Shown here piece after piece: positions 9,303 to 17,664 of a stretch of DNA of 64,000 nucleotides. The notes beneath the pieces are model-generated. The model ran no database searches. It saw only the letters and a list, made by a program, of their open reading frames with translations, and had not been told where the DNA came from. This DNA is from Bacteroidia bacterium (GTDB lineage: Bacteria > Bacteroidota > Bacteroidia > SpSt-205), in contig JAOAHZ010000003.1 of NCBI GenBank assembly GCA_026414975.1, forward strand, positions 1 to 64,000. The letters are read 5' to 3'. Positions within the stretch are counted from its first letter, which is position 1. Each line of letters starts with the position of its first letter. Both the position numbers and the translations under genes were made by a program.

Positions 9303-9319
9303 GCTGCTTCGAAAGCAGC
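9303..9319. other. Hairpin in the peroxiredoxin/gyrA divergent spacer
   Basis: GCTGCTT-CGA-AAGCAGC is a perfect 7-bp stem with a 3-nt loop, 43 bp upstream of the gyrA -7 box. It could be an operator or supercoiling-sensitive cruciform. Nothing else in 9245-9361 stands out. Confidence 0.3.
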
Positions 9320-9361
9320 TCGGTACTCTCGCTGAGACCCCCCATCGCTGGGAGTATTGAG

Positions 9362-9369
9362 TAGCTTTG
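9362..9369 (+). promoter_or_regulatory. -7 promoter box (TAGCTTTG) of gyrA
   Basis: This is a perfect TAnnTTTG match that ends 5 nt before the ATG at 9375. It overlaps the first codons of the longer TTG-started frame at 9357, so that longer start is unlikely. Confidence 0.7.
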
Positions 9370-9374
9370 CCAGC

Positions 9375-11810
9375 ATGACGCAGATCATCTCTCGGTCCAT
9401 CTCAGAGGAGATGCGAAGTGCTTACATAGATTACGCCATGAGCGTTATCGTAGCTCGGGCTCTGCCGGATGTACGAGATGGGCTTAAGCCAGTTCAGCGA
9501 CGGGTTCTATACGGCATGTTAGAGCTCGGCCTACTTCCGGACAAACCTTTCAAGAAATCGGCTCGCATCGTGGGAGAAGTGTTAGGTAAGTATCATCCTC
9601 ATGGTGATGCTGCTGTATATGACACGATGGTGCGCATGGCTCAACCTTGGACGCTTCGTTATCCCCTTGTAGAAGGGCAGGGCAACTTCGGCTCCATGGA
9701 CAATGATGCTCCGGCTGCCATGCGCTATACCGAGGCCCGTTTATCCTCTATTGCCCTGACTCTTTTATCGGACCTGGATAAAGAAACGGTTGATTTCGCC
9801 CCCAACTTTGATGAGTCGCTCAAGGAGCCAACTGTACTACCTGCCCTTTTACCTAACCTACTCCTGAATGGGGCCAGTGGGATAGCCGTAGGTATGGCCA
9901 CAGATATGCCGCCTCACAACTTGTCTGACGTAGTGCGAGCCCTACTGCTCCTCCTGAAAGACCCGACTGTATCCAACGAAGCGCTAGTAGAAGCTATTCA
10001 AGGACCCGACTTTCCCACCGGCGGACTCATTTTGGGACGAGAGGGGATTCAGCAAATGTACCTTACAGGACGGGGGCGCCTTCGGATACGAGGACGGGCT
10101 TACATAGACACTTTGCCCGGCGGACGCAGCGCCATCATCATTACCGAAATCCCCTACCGAGTCAGTAAAGCCCACTTAGTCGCTACAATCGCTCACCTCG
10201 CTGAAACTAAGAAGATAGAAGGTATCGCTGAAATACGGGATGAATCCGATCGGGAAGGTGTGCGCGTCGTAGTAGAACTCAGGCGCGACGCCGTACCTAA
10301 AGTGGTCCTGAATAACCTCTACCTCCATACCCCTTTAGAGACGACATACAACGGTTATTGGGTCGCCCTGTATAAAGGACGCCCTAAAGTCATGACCCTT
10401 CGGGAAGTCCTCAACGCCTATTTGGAGCATCGGACGCAGGTCATTTTACGACGCACCACCTACGAACTGGCCCAAGCAGAGAAACGAGCCCATATCTTGG
10501 AGGGTCTCTTGGTAGCCTTAGACCATCTGGATGAGGTAATAGCCCTTATTCGGCGCTCCCAGACACCCGAAGAAGCCCGCAATGGACTCATAGAGAGCTT
10601 CGCCTTGACCCCTACCCAAGCTCAGGCTATCTTAGACCTTCGCCTGCAACGACTGACAGCTTTGGAACGGGAAAAAATCCAGCAAGAGTATGCCGACCTC
10701 CAAGAAAAAATTGCTTACTACAAAAAAGTGCTAGCGGACCCGGAGGAGCAGAAAGCCATCATCCGCTCTGAACTGGAGCGGTTAGAAGCGGATTTTGGGG
10801 ATGAGCGTCGCACACAGATTATCCCTGATGAAGGCGAAATCACCATAGAAGATACCCTACCCAACACAGAAGTAGCCGTACTCATCTCTTATCAAGGCTA
10901 CATCAAGCGTACAGACCTCAGCGCCTACAGGTCTCAGGGACGAGGAGGCGCAGGTGTGCGGGCCATGGACCTCAAAGAGGAGGATTTTATTCAAGATGTG
11001 CTCGTAGCTCGGCTACATGATTATTTGCTCCTTTTCACGGAAAAAGGCTACTGCTACTGGCTGCGCGTCCACGAGATACCTGAAGCGCAACGCCATCAGA
11101 AGGGCCGCCACATTCAGAATCTTTTACCTCTCTCGCCCGACGACCGGGTCGTGGCCTACCTGAATGTGATGTCCCTCCAAGATGAGCTATTTATTGAGCG
11201 CCACAGTCTGCTGTTTGTATCTCGGGGAGGCATCGTAAAAAAGACCCCTCTCCGAGAGTACAGCCGACCCCGCAGTAAAGGGATTATCGCTCTTTCCATC
11301 AAGGAGGGAGATGAGCTCTTAGATGTAGCCCTCATAGACGGAAAGACCGTGCAAGAAGTGTTCATTGTGAGTGAAAGGGGTCAAGCCATTCGTTTTCCTC
11401 ATGCAGAGGTGCGCCCTATGGGACGGGAAGCCGCCGGTGTGATAGGTATGGAGTTAGAAGCGGGCGATCGGGTCGTAGCGCTGGTTCCCGTTCGCTGGGC
11501 AGAGGGGAAGCTGCTCGTGGTTTCAGAGAAAGGCTACGGCAAAGCCACGACCTTCTCTGAGTACCGAAGCACTCATCGGGGCGGAAAGGGCATCCGAACC
11601 TTCAAGGTCACGGAAAAAACCGGCAGAGTCGTCGCCGCCTTGGCTTTACAAACCATGAAAGAAGAGCTGCTGGTGGTTACGCAGGCAGGCCAGAGCATCC
11701 GATTCTCTGCCAAGGAGGTCTCTGAGCAAGGCCGAGATACCCAAGGGACTCGTTTCATCCGTTTGAAGGAAGACGACCGAGTCGTGGCCTTCTCTATCGT
11801 GCATCCGTAG
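9375..11810 (+). CDS. gyrA: DNA gyrase subunit A
   Basis: GyrA is the DNA-cleaving subunit of gyrase, which introduces negative supercoils with GyrB and ATP. The start shows the hallmark [34 protein letters not shown]. The catalytic tyrosine is Y118 in [10 protein letters not shown], the tower and coiled-coil gate follow ([21 protein letters not shown]), and a six-bladed C-terminal DNA-wrapping domain fills residues ~490-811. The GyrA-box position reads QGRGGAG (residues 521-527) where the usual box is QRRGGRG. The length (811 aa) fits Bacteroidota GyrA; ParC would normally lack a recognisable box. gyrB is not in the window. Monocistronic from its own promoter box. Confidence 0.95.
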   Translation: MTQIISRSISEEMRSAYIDYAMSVIVARALPDVRDGLKPVQRRVLYGMLELGLLPDKPFKKSARIVGEVLGKYHPHGDAAVYDTMVRMAQPWTLRYPLVEGQGNFGSMDNDAPAAMRYTEARLSSIALTLLSDLDKETVDFAPNFDESLKEPTVLPALLPNLLLNGASGIAVGMATDMPPHNLSDVVRALLLLLKDPTVSNEALVEAIQGPDFPTGGLILGREGIQQMYLTGRGRLRIRGRAYIDTLPGGRSAIIITEIPYRVSKAHLVATIAHLAETKKIEGIAEIRDESDREGVRVVVELRRDAVPKVVLNNLYLHTPLETTYNGYWVALYKGRPKVMTLREVLNAYLEHRTQVILRRTTYELAQAEKRAHILEGLLVALDHLDEVIALIRRSQTPEEARNGLIESFALTPTQAQAILDLRLQRLTALEREKIQQEYADLQEKIAYYKKVLADPEEQKAIIRSELERLEADFGDERRTQIIPDEGEITIEDTLPNTEVAVLISYQGYIKRTDLSAYRSQGRGGAGVRAMDLKEEDFIQDVLVARLHDYLLLFTEKGYCYWLRVHEIPEAQRHQKGRHIQNLLPLSPDDRVVAYLNVMSLQDELFIERHSLLFVSRGGIVKKTPLREYSRPRSKGIIALSIKEGDELLDVALIDGKTVQEVFIVSERGQAIRFPHAEVRPMGREAAGVIGMELEAGDRVVALVPVRWAEGKLLVVSEKGYGKATTFSEYRSTHRGGKGIRTFKVTEKTGRVVAALALQTMKEELLVVTQAGQSIRFSAKEVSEQGRDTQGTRFIRLKEDDRVVAFSIVHP

Positions 11811-11863
11811 AATAGGTCCTCACCGAGCCTGCAGGGGCTGGTTAAGATTTTGTTTATTTGCAC

Positions 11864-13588
11864 ATGCAGATCACTCGGCCTGTACGGGAGTGGCTCCCCC
11901 CTCAGCTGAACCTCCTCAGTTGGGAGGTTCTCCACCCCTACGTAGAGGAGCTGCGCACAGCTCCGTGGAAAAGCTTTGCGGACTTTCATCAGTGGCTGCG
12001 CCGTCTCAATGAGTTGGAGTCTGCTGTAAGCGAGTCAGCCGCTTGGAGCTACATCCACTTCACTCAGAACACCCAGGATGAGGATAGCCGCTTATCTTAT
12101 GAACGGTACATTCAGGAGGTACAGCCTCGCTTGAATGAAGTACGGTACGACCTATACAAACGCTATTGGGAATCTCCCTGGCGTGCTTTACTGCCTCAGG
12201 AAGACTTCATGAACTTCAATCGCACGGTTCAAAACTACTTAGCCCTACATCGCCCAGAAAACATCCCTTTAGAGACGAAAGCTGAACTTTTAGCCAAAGA
12301 GTATAATGAAATCATCGGCCAGCTCACCGTGGAAATAGACCATAAAGTCTTCACGTTGCCCCAAGCCAGCTTATTTCTGGAATCCCCCGACCGAGCTCGG
12401 CGAGAAGAAGTATGGTGGAAGATTCACCAGGCCCGAGCGGCCTATGCGGATCGGTTGGAAGCTATAATGGACGAGCTCATAGCCATCCGTACCCAAATCG
12501 CCCGCAACGCAGGCTTTGACAACTATTACGACTTCCGCTTCCGACAACTAGGGCGCTTCGATTGGAGCGTGGAACTGTGCCATAACTTTCATGCTATGGT
12601 TGAACAGTCTATCAAACGCCTCTACAACCGCCTTCTTATTTACCGTCAGCGCACTTTGGGCTTAGAAACACTCAGACCTTGGGACCTTCAAGTAGACCCC
12701 TGCGACGCCCAGGCTCCACTTCGTCCTTTCCAATCCGAAGAAGAACTTATCACAAAAAGTATCGAGGTTTTTCGGCAGCTCCACCCTCGCATCGCTGAGA
12801 TGGTGGAATACCTGTACTCTATTGGACACTTGGACCTCTTTTCGCGTCCTGGAAAGGCTCCCGGTGGCTACAACTATTCCCTTCACGAGTCAGGGCTCCC
12901 CTTCATCTTCATGAATGCGGCGGGCTCACATAATGACCTCATAACGCTGGTCCATGAAGTGGGACACGCCGTACATACATTTCAAAGTCGTCATCTACCC
13001 TTTATGCTGCAGCGGGAGTACCCCTCAGAAGTGGCCGAGCTCGCCTCCATGAGCATGGAACTCATGGCGTTATATCCAGCGGTATTTTATACGCATCCTA
13101 AAGAACATGCTCGCGCCTGGTTCCAGCAAGTGAGTAGAGTGATTAGCCTCTTCCCGTGGATAGCTACCGTTGATGCCTTCCAAGAGTGGATGTACCGCTA
13201 TCCGCAGCACACCCCCGCTGAACGCCGACGCAAGTGGATAGAGCTATACCAACGCTTCCACGGATCCCGTGTCCAGTGGCCTGAGGGCACCTTAGATGTT
13301 CTCTGGCACCGCCAACTTCATATTTTTGACTACCCGCTCTACTACATAGAGTACGGCTTGGCTCAGCTCGGAGCTTTGCAATTCTGGTATCTTTATGATA
13401 GCTACCCCCAAGCAGCCGTAGAGAAGTACATGTATGCTCTGTCCTTAGGCTACCTAAAGACCGTACCTGAGATATACGAAGCGGCCGGCGTCAAGTTCTT
13501 TTTCCAGCCAAAGGAGTTAGAGACTATATTTCGCTTTATCGTTCGGCACCTCAAGCGGATACGTCAAATGCTGAGAGAAGAAGCCTAA
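11864..13588 (+). CDS. M3 family oligoendopeptidase (PepF-like)
   Basis: A cytoplasmic zinc metallopeptidase that cleaves short peptides. The zinc site is LVHEVGHAVHTF (HExxH), with the third ligand glutamate expected in the EVAELASMSMELM helix about 25 residues later. The N-terminal helical lid domain is present and no signal peptide is seen. The 574-residue length matches oligoendopeptidase F types. The ATG at 11864 is preferred over a TTG two codons earlier; a near-consensus TTTATTTG ends 3 nt before the ATG. It stands alone, downstream of gyrA and convergent with the FkbM gene. Confidence 0.9.
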   Translation: MQITRPVREWLPPQLNLLSWEVLHPYVEELRTAPWKSFADFHQWLRRLNELESAVSESAAWSYIHFTQNTQDEDSRLSYERYIQEVQPRLNEVRYDLYKRYWESPWRALLPQEDFMNFNRTVQNYLALHRPENIPLETKAELLAKEYNEIIGQLTVEIDHKVFTLPQASLFLESPDRARREEVWWKIHQARAAYADRLEAIMDELIAIRTQIARNAGFDNYYDFRFRQLGRFDWSVELCHNFHAMVEQSIKRLYNRLLIYRQRTLGLETLRPWDLQVDPCDAQAPLRPFQSEEELITKSIEVFRQLHPRIAEMVEYLYSIGHLDLFSRPGKAPGGYNYSLHESGLPFIFMNAAGSHNDLITLVHEVGHAVHTFQSRHLPFMLQREYPSEVAELASMSMELMALYPAVFYTHPKEHARAWFQQVSRVISLFPWIATVDAFQEWMYRYPQHTPAERRRKWIELYQRFHGSRVQWPEGTLDVLWHRQLHIFDYPLYYIEYGLAQLGALQFWYLYDSYPQAAVEKYMYALSLGYLKTVPEIYEAAGVKFFFQPKELETIFRFIVRHLKRIRQMLREEA

Positions 13589-13610
13589 ACCGCTCCTTCT
13601 GACGGTATGG

Positions 13611-13661
13611 GCGCCCCTCTTAACTCTCTGGTATAATGTGGGCTGGCCTTCATTGGGGCGC
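13611..13661. other. Inverted repeat between convergent genes
   Basis: GCGCCCC at 13611-13617 and GGGGCGC at 13655-13661 are complementary 7-mers 37 nt apart, in the 121-bp gap between the M3 peptidase and FkbM stop codons. A long-loop terminator is possible. No T-tract follows. Confidence 0.25.
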
Positions 13662-13709
13662 GCTTTCGCCAGTTGTTTCTTAATACATGAGTAAAGCAGA
13701 GCGGTTGTG

Positions 13710-14627
13710 TCAGGCGCCTGTGCTAAGCTCAGCGATAAGGTAACCCAGTAGGCCGCGTCGGTCTTTCTCCTTCCTCACCACAAAGCCGGCTTCTTTTAGC
13801 TTTTGAACCAGTGAATCAGGCTTCGCATGATACTCTATATGCCATACCTTCACCCTACGCAGAGAGTCTGCGGAAAGCTGGTTAAGCACAGAAAATTCAC
13901 ACCCCTCGCAATCCATTTTGAGGAAATCTATAGACTCTGCACCGAGTTCGGCCAAGATATCTTCTAAAGCGAGCACCTCTACCTCTTGCGTATGCTCATA
14001 TCGGATAAGTTTTTGAAGAGGGGAATCCGGGGGTTCTAAAGCATTCGCATCGGGGGAAGCGGGTGCGACATGGAATCGTGAGCGGGCACGCTTAGGGCCG
14101 AGCGCGCAGGGTAGCAGCTTTATCTTATCCAACAACCCCATGCGCTGAATGTTTTGCTCAGCTAAGGCGTAGTTAGGGGGGTAGGGTTCTAAGGCAAGTA
14201 CTTTTTGAGCCCCCCTCAGAGCGAAGAAGACCGCCGAATCTCCATTATAAGCGCCCACATCTACGACAATCTTACCTTGAAACTCTTCTCCATAGTCTTT
14301 CCGTCCAAAAAGCTCATATAAGGTCATAAGGTCCATCCCTACCGTAAGGCGCGTGAGGAAGGTGCCTGTGGATGAAAGCTGCCATAAAAGCTGATCGGAT
14401 GCATCGGGCTGCTGAGGAGCTAACTCTACCCCACTCAGCCGAAGGTGTATGAACCCATACAAGTTAGGCGCCGTCATCTTCCGCTTCAAGAATCGCCCCC
14501 CACCCATCGCTATAAAGTGTATGTCCCGCCCTGAAAGAATAGACCATAGGCTTTGCAGAGGGGAGCGTACGAAGCGTCTGAGCTTAGGCAGGTCGTACAG
14601 AATCTTGACAAGATAAAGCCAACGCAT
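13710..14627 (-). CDS. FkbM family SAM-dependent methyltransferase
   Basis: A 305-residue protein. The Rossmann SAM-binding motif VVDVGAYNGDSAVFF starts at residue ~121 and is followed by the acidic ribose-binding strand VLALEPYPPN. The FkbM hallmark FLKMDCEGCEFSVL lies near residue 235. The ~110-residue N-terminal extension has no clear domain. Family members O-methylate sugars or small molecules, often in glycan biosynthesis; the substrate here is unknown. Its start overlaps the xer stop by one base, so the two are almost certainly co-transcribed. Nothing connects recombination to methylation functionally. Confidence 0.85.
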   Translation of the reverse strand: MRWLYLVKILYDLPKLRRFVRSPLQSLWSILSGRDIHFIAMGGGRFLKRKMTAPNLYGFIHLRLSGVELAPQQPDASDQLLWQLSSTGTFLTRLTVGMDLMTLYELFGRKDYGEEFQGKIVVDVGAYNGDSAVFFALRGAQKVLALEPYPPNYALAEQNIQRMGLLDKIKLLPCALGPKRARSRFHVAPASPDANALEPPDSPLQKLIRYEHTQEVEVLALEDILAELGAESIDFLKMDCEGCEFSVLNQLSADSLRRVKVWHIEYHAKPDSLVQKLKEAGFVVRKEKDRRGLLGYLIAELSTGA

Positions 14628-15484
14628 CAGGAGCGAGGATGGTATTTTTTGTAGGCGGCTTTGAGGTCATTAAGCGTGAGAGCGAGATACTTTTGGGTAG
14701 TAGCTAAGCTTTCATGTCCCAGAAGGTCGCGCAGAGCCTGTACATTGGCTCCATGGGTAAGAAGGTGGGTAGCAAAACTGTGCCTTAGGGCATGCGGATA
14801 AGTACCTAAGTGCTTTCTTACAATCCGATATACCGCCTGAGGATAAAGAGGAGACCCTTTATCCGTGCAGAGCAAAAAGTCATGAGAAGGGTTGAGATTA
14901 GCTCTAAGCGATAAGTACTCTCTCAGAAGGTCTTGCAAGCGGGGGTAGAGTGGGAGTATTCGCCACTTGTTTCCTTTACCCAAAATATGCAGCTCTTGGG
15001 GCTGTAGTTGAGCGAGACGCAGGGTAGTAACTTCGCTTCGGCGAAGTCCACAGCCATAGAGCAGTTCTATCACCAATCGGTCCCGCCAAGTAGGAAAGTC
15101 TCGGGGAAGGTTTTCTAACGATTCAAGGGATGAGAGCAATTGAGACTCTGTTAGGGCTTTAGGTAGAGCAGGGCGATAACGTGGGGTCTGTAGCCGCCAA
15201 GACAAGCCGCCCTCACCCAAGACTTGCTGGATGTACCGATCCAGTCGGCGGATGGCTGCTATTTTCCGCGCCCGTGTGCTGGCTCGTCCAAATAAGCTAA
15301 GCCAAGCCCTGACCTGAGCTGGAGTAGCCTGTCGCCACGCCGCCACACTTTCCACAGGATTGAAGCCATGAAACCTCTTGCAAAACTCCGCCCAACCCAG
15401 GAGGTCTCGTTGATAGGCCGCCACCGTATGAGGGCTGGCTCGCTTGATGCCTTCTATGTACCGCAGAAACCCTTCCAGCAGCAC
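14627..15484 (-). CDS. xerD: Tyrosine site-specific recombinase, XerC/XerD type
   Basis: This 285-residue recombinase has the usual SAM-like N-terminal domain (ASPHTVAAYQRDL) and a catalytic domain with R148 (GLRRSE), a beta-hairpin lysine at K170 (LGKGNKWR), H231 and R234 (HALRH), H257 (LLGHES) and nucleophile Y266. All catalytic residues are present. Such proteins resolve chromosome dimers at dif with FtsK. Bacteroidota usually have one or two Xer proteins, so XerC versus XerD is not settled. The start is GTG; a perfect TACCTTTG box ends 4 nt before it, which confirms the choice. No attachment-site-like repeats or cargo are near, so this is the housekeeping kind and not an integrase. Confidence 0.9.
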   Translation of the reverse strand: MLLEGFLRYIEGIKRASPHTVAAYQRDLLGWAEFCKRFHGFNPVESVAAWRQATPAQVRAWLSLFGRASTRARKIAAIRRLDRYIQQVLGEGGLSWRLQTPRYRPALPKALTESQLLSSLESLENLPRDFPTWRDRLVIELLYGCGLRRSEVTTLRLAQLQPQELHILGKGNKWRILPLYPRLQDLLREYLSLRANLNPSHDFLLCTDKGSPLYPQAVYRIVRKHLGTYPHALRHSFATHLLTHGANVQALRDLLGHESLATTQKYLALTLNDLKAAYKKYHPRS

Positions 15485-15488
15485 AGGT

Positions 15489-15496
15489 CAAAGGTA
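15489..15496 (-). promoter_or_regulatory. -7 promoter box (TACCTTTG) of xer-fkbM
   Basis: A perfect TAnnTTTG match ending 4 nt before the GTG start at 15484. It lies in the 19-bp spacer to the divergent transporter gene. Confidence 0.7.
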
Positions 15497-15503
15497 GGGT
15501 GCA

Positions 15504-16364
15504 GTGCATTTTTGTAGGGTGGTTTTCGTCGTAGGCTCCGTCCTCACAAATGTACTTTTGCTGCTATGGCTTCGCTTACTGCGTGGGCCTCTCCCAGCCC
15601 TGATTACTCTAAACTACTTCGTTTGCGTGGGGCTTTCAGCCCTCTTAGATATGCCCCAGCTGGCTCAACTTCAAGCGATAGGCCCTCTATCCCTCAGTGT
15701 TTTTATCCTGCTGGGAGGACTCTTCATAAGCGTTTTCATACTCACTGGCAAAGGAGCTAAGGAACTGGGAGTCGGACTTACAGGCATGCTAACCAAGCTA
15801 TCGGTGGTCCTTCCGATAGGCTTCTCAGCTTTGTTTTTAGGAGAGAGAATAAGCCTTTCTCAAGGATTGGGTCTCTTGGCCGGGGTGGGAGCTATCGTAG
15901 CAATTTATGCTCCTTACTTACGAGGGAGCGGCTTGAGGGCACTCTTTAGAGCGGCTCGGCTCGGACTCCTCCTCTGGCTGGGAAATGGCTTGATTGATAT
16001 TCTATTCAAAGCCTTCGAACCAAAGTGGTCCAGTCTTTCTCCCCTTCAAGTGCCTTTCTTCATTATGAGCGTCGCTGGTCTTTTGGGTACGGGCCTCCAT
16101 CTTGCCCAGGGACAAGCCATGCTTCTCCTTCAGCGTCAGGTGTGGCTCGGGGCTCTGCTATTAGGCAGCACCAACATTCTATCCATCTACTTCTACCTGA
16201 GGGGACTGGCTAGCTTACCAGCGGTGAAGTTTTTTCTCTGGAACAACTTAGGGATTGTCCTTTTGTCAGGGGTCGTAGGGGTAGCTTACTTCAAGGAAAA
16301 AATCTCTTGGGAAGTAGGCTTAGGGTATGGACTGGGTGTGACAGCGATTCTTCTCACAGCGTGA
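15504..16364 (+). CDS. DMT/EamA-type transporter
   Basis: A 286-residue integral membrane protein with about ten hydrophobic segments in two homologous halves, as in the drug/metabolite transporter superfamily. The first half ends with VLPIGFSALFLGERISLSQGLGL and the second with VVGVAYFKEKISWEVGLGYGLGV, the conserved LGE/FKE loops before the last helix of each EamA repeat. Substrate unknown. The start is GTG. GTG 15519, five codons later, is also possible because a degenerate box (CATTTTTG) ends 4 nt before it. Divergent from xer. Confidence 0.8.
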   Translation: MHFCRVVFVVGSVLTNVLLLLWLRLLRGPLPALITLNYFVCVGLSALLDMPQLAQLQAIGPLSLSVFILLGGLFISVFILTGKGAKELGVGLTGMLTKLSVVLPIGFSALFLGERISLSQGLGLLAGVGAIVAIYAPYLRGSGLRALFRAARLGLLLWLGNGLIDILFKAFEPKWSSLSPLQVPFFIMSVAGLLGTGLHLAQGQAMLLLQRQVWLGALLLGSTNILSIYFYLRGLASLPAVKFFLWNNLGIVLLSGVVGVAYFKEKISWEVGLGYGLGVTAILLTA

Positions 16365-16443
16365 AGGGGGCGGAGACCGAAGAGGGATAAGGTTAGCAGC
16401 GGTAGATTTTCGGGGCTAAATAGAATGGCAGGTCTTTTTCTTA

Positions 16444-16484
16444 GGTTTAGGGCGGCAGCCCCACAGGGGCTGCCGCCCTAAACC
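16444..16484. repeat. GC-rich palindromic repeat, copy 1
   Basis: A perfect 19-bp inverted repeat (GGTTTAGGGCGGCAGCCCC and its complement) around the loop ACA. The same 19-bp arm with a different loop recurs at 33453-33493 and a related 17-bp version at 40324-40360. It lies between the convergent DMT transporter and aroC genes. No T-tract follows either arm, so it is not a textbook terminator. The remaining 16365-16578 shows nothing else. Confidence 0.85.
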
Positions 16485-16578
16485 CAGCCCTCCACTTGAA
16501 AGAGCAATCCCAAATACGATAGGGCCGCCCAAGCGAGCTTGTTTGGATTCCTCAGATAGGACACCCCCCGAAGCCACG

Positions 16579-17664
16579 CTAATGTCGGTTCATAACCGAA
16601 ACTTCAGCGAGAAGGACAAAATCAGCAAGTACTATGGCCGTCATGGCTTCAACGACAGGCACCGCCCGAGGTAAGGCACAGGGATCATGCCGACCGTGCA
16701 CCCTTAGAGTAGTGGGCATGCCTGTTCGAGTAACCGTAGCCTGAGGTCGCCGAAGGGTAGCTATCGGCTTGAAAGCTACTCGGAATACCAAATCTTCTCC
16801 AGTGGAGATACCTCCTAAAACACCGCCCGCTCGGTTCGTAGCAGGGCGAATCCGTCCGTCCTCTGTCCGAATGAATGGATCATTGTGTTCAGACCCTTTC
16901 TGTCGGGCCGCACCGAATCCCTCTCCTACTTCAAAGCCCTTGGCCGCATTGATGCTCAGCATGGCGTATCCGAGCCTAGCATGGAGCTTATCGTATAGGG
17001 GTTCGCCCAAACCCGCCGGAAGTCCCTCCACCCGAGCAGCTACGATGCCGCCCGTCGTGTCCCCCTCTTCCTGAAGCTGCTTCAAATACTCTATCATCGC
17101 TTGGCTCACCTCGGGGTCGGGGCAGTAAACGGGGGAGGCCTCTATTTCTTCTGCGCCGAGAGGCATACGAACTGTCATGTGCGGCCCTATAGCAGCCGTC
17201 CACACTAATAGACGAAGCTGAGGGTAACGACTCTCTAAAAACTGCTGAGCAACCGCTCCAGCGGCCACTCGGGCAGCCGTCTCCCGAGCCGAACTCCGAC
17301 CCCCTCCCCGAGGGTCTGTATGCCCGTACTTTAGGGCATAGGTATAGTCAGCATGAGAAGGACGAAAAGCCTCGGATACAGCTGTGTATTCTTCTGAACG
17401 CACATCTACATTGGGTATCCAGAGAGTCAGAGGAGAGCCGATTGTTTTACCTTGATATAGCCCACTCAAGACCTGAGCGGCATCTGCTTCCTGACGCGGG
17501 GAGGTGTAAGCCAATCGACCCGGCCTTCGGCGCTGAAGGGCGATTCGCACCCGGTCTAAGTCCAAAGTTATCCCGCTGGGCAGCCCATCTATGACCACCC
17601 CAATGCCAGCTCCATGAGACTCTCCAAAGGTCGTTATCCGAAAAAGCCTACCGAATGTATTCAT
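16579..17664 (-). CDS. aroC: Chorismate synthase
   Basis: AroC converts 5-enolpyruvylshikimate-3-phosphate to chorismate using reduced FMN, the last shikimate pathway step. Motifs present are the N-terminal GRLFRITTFGESHGAGIGVVIDG, RRRPG, the central SHADYTYALKYGHTDPRGGGRSSARETAARVAAGA signature (residues ~100-135) and the C-terminal RADPC-like HGRHDPCALPRAVPVVEAM. The length (361 aa) is normal. The ATG at 17664 fits the family start better than a GTG two codons earlier. It overlaps the end of the upstream lipoprotein gene by 17 bp, so the two are translationally coupled. The chorismate it makes feeds MqnA, encoded about 6 kb away. Confidence 0.97.
   Translation of the reverse strand: MNTFGRLFRITTFGESHGAGIGVVIDGLPSGITLDLDRVRIALQRRRPGRLAYTSPRQEADAAQVLSGLYQGKTIGSPLTLWIPNVDVRSEEYTAVSEAFRPSHADYTYALKYGHTDPRGGGRSSARETAARVAAGAVAQQFLESRYPQLRLLVWTAAIGPHMTVRMPLGAEEIEASPVYCPDPEVSQAMIEYLKQLQEEGDTTGGIVAARVEGLPAGLGEPLYDKLHARLGYAMLSINAAKGFEVGEGFGAARQKGSEHNDPFIRTEDGRIRPATNRAGGVLGGISTGEDLVFRVAFKPIATLRRPQATVTRTGMPTTLRVHGRHDPCALPRAVPVVEAMTAIVLADFVLLAEVSVMNRH

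Noticed and set aside
13632-13637. Perfect E. coli-type -10 hexamer TATAAT
   Set aside because: It has no -35 partner and lies between convergent genes; Bacteroidota use a different promoter.
14627-15484. Xer recombinase as an integrase of a mobile element
   Set aside because: There are no direct repeats, tRNA target or cargo near it, and the protein is a plain XerC/D type.
16444-16484. Palindromic repeat as ordinary rho-independent terminator
   Set aside because: Neither side has a T-tract, and near-identical copies recur elsewhere, which favours a repeat family.
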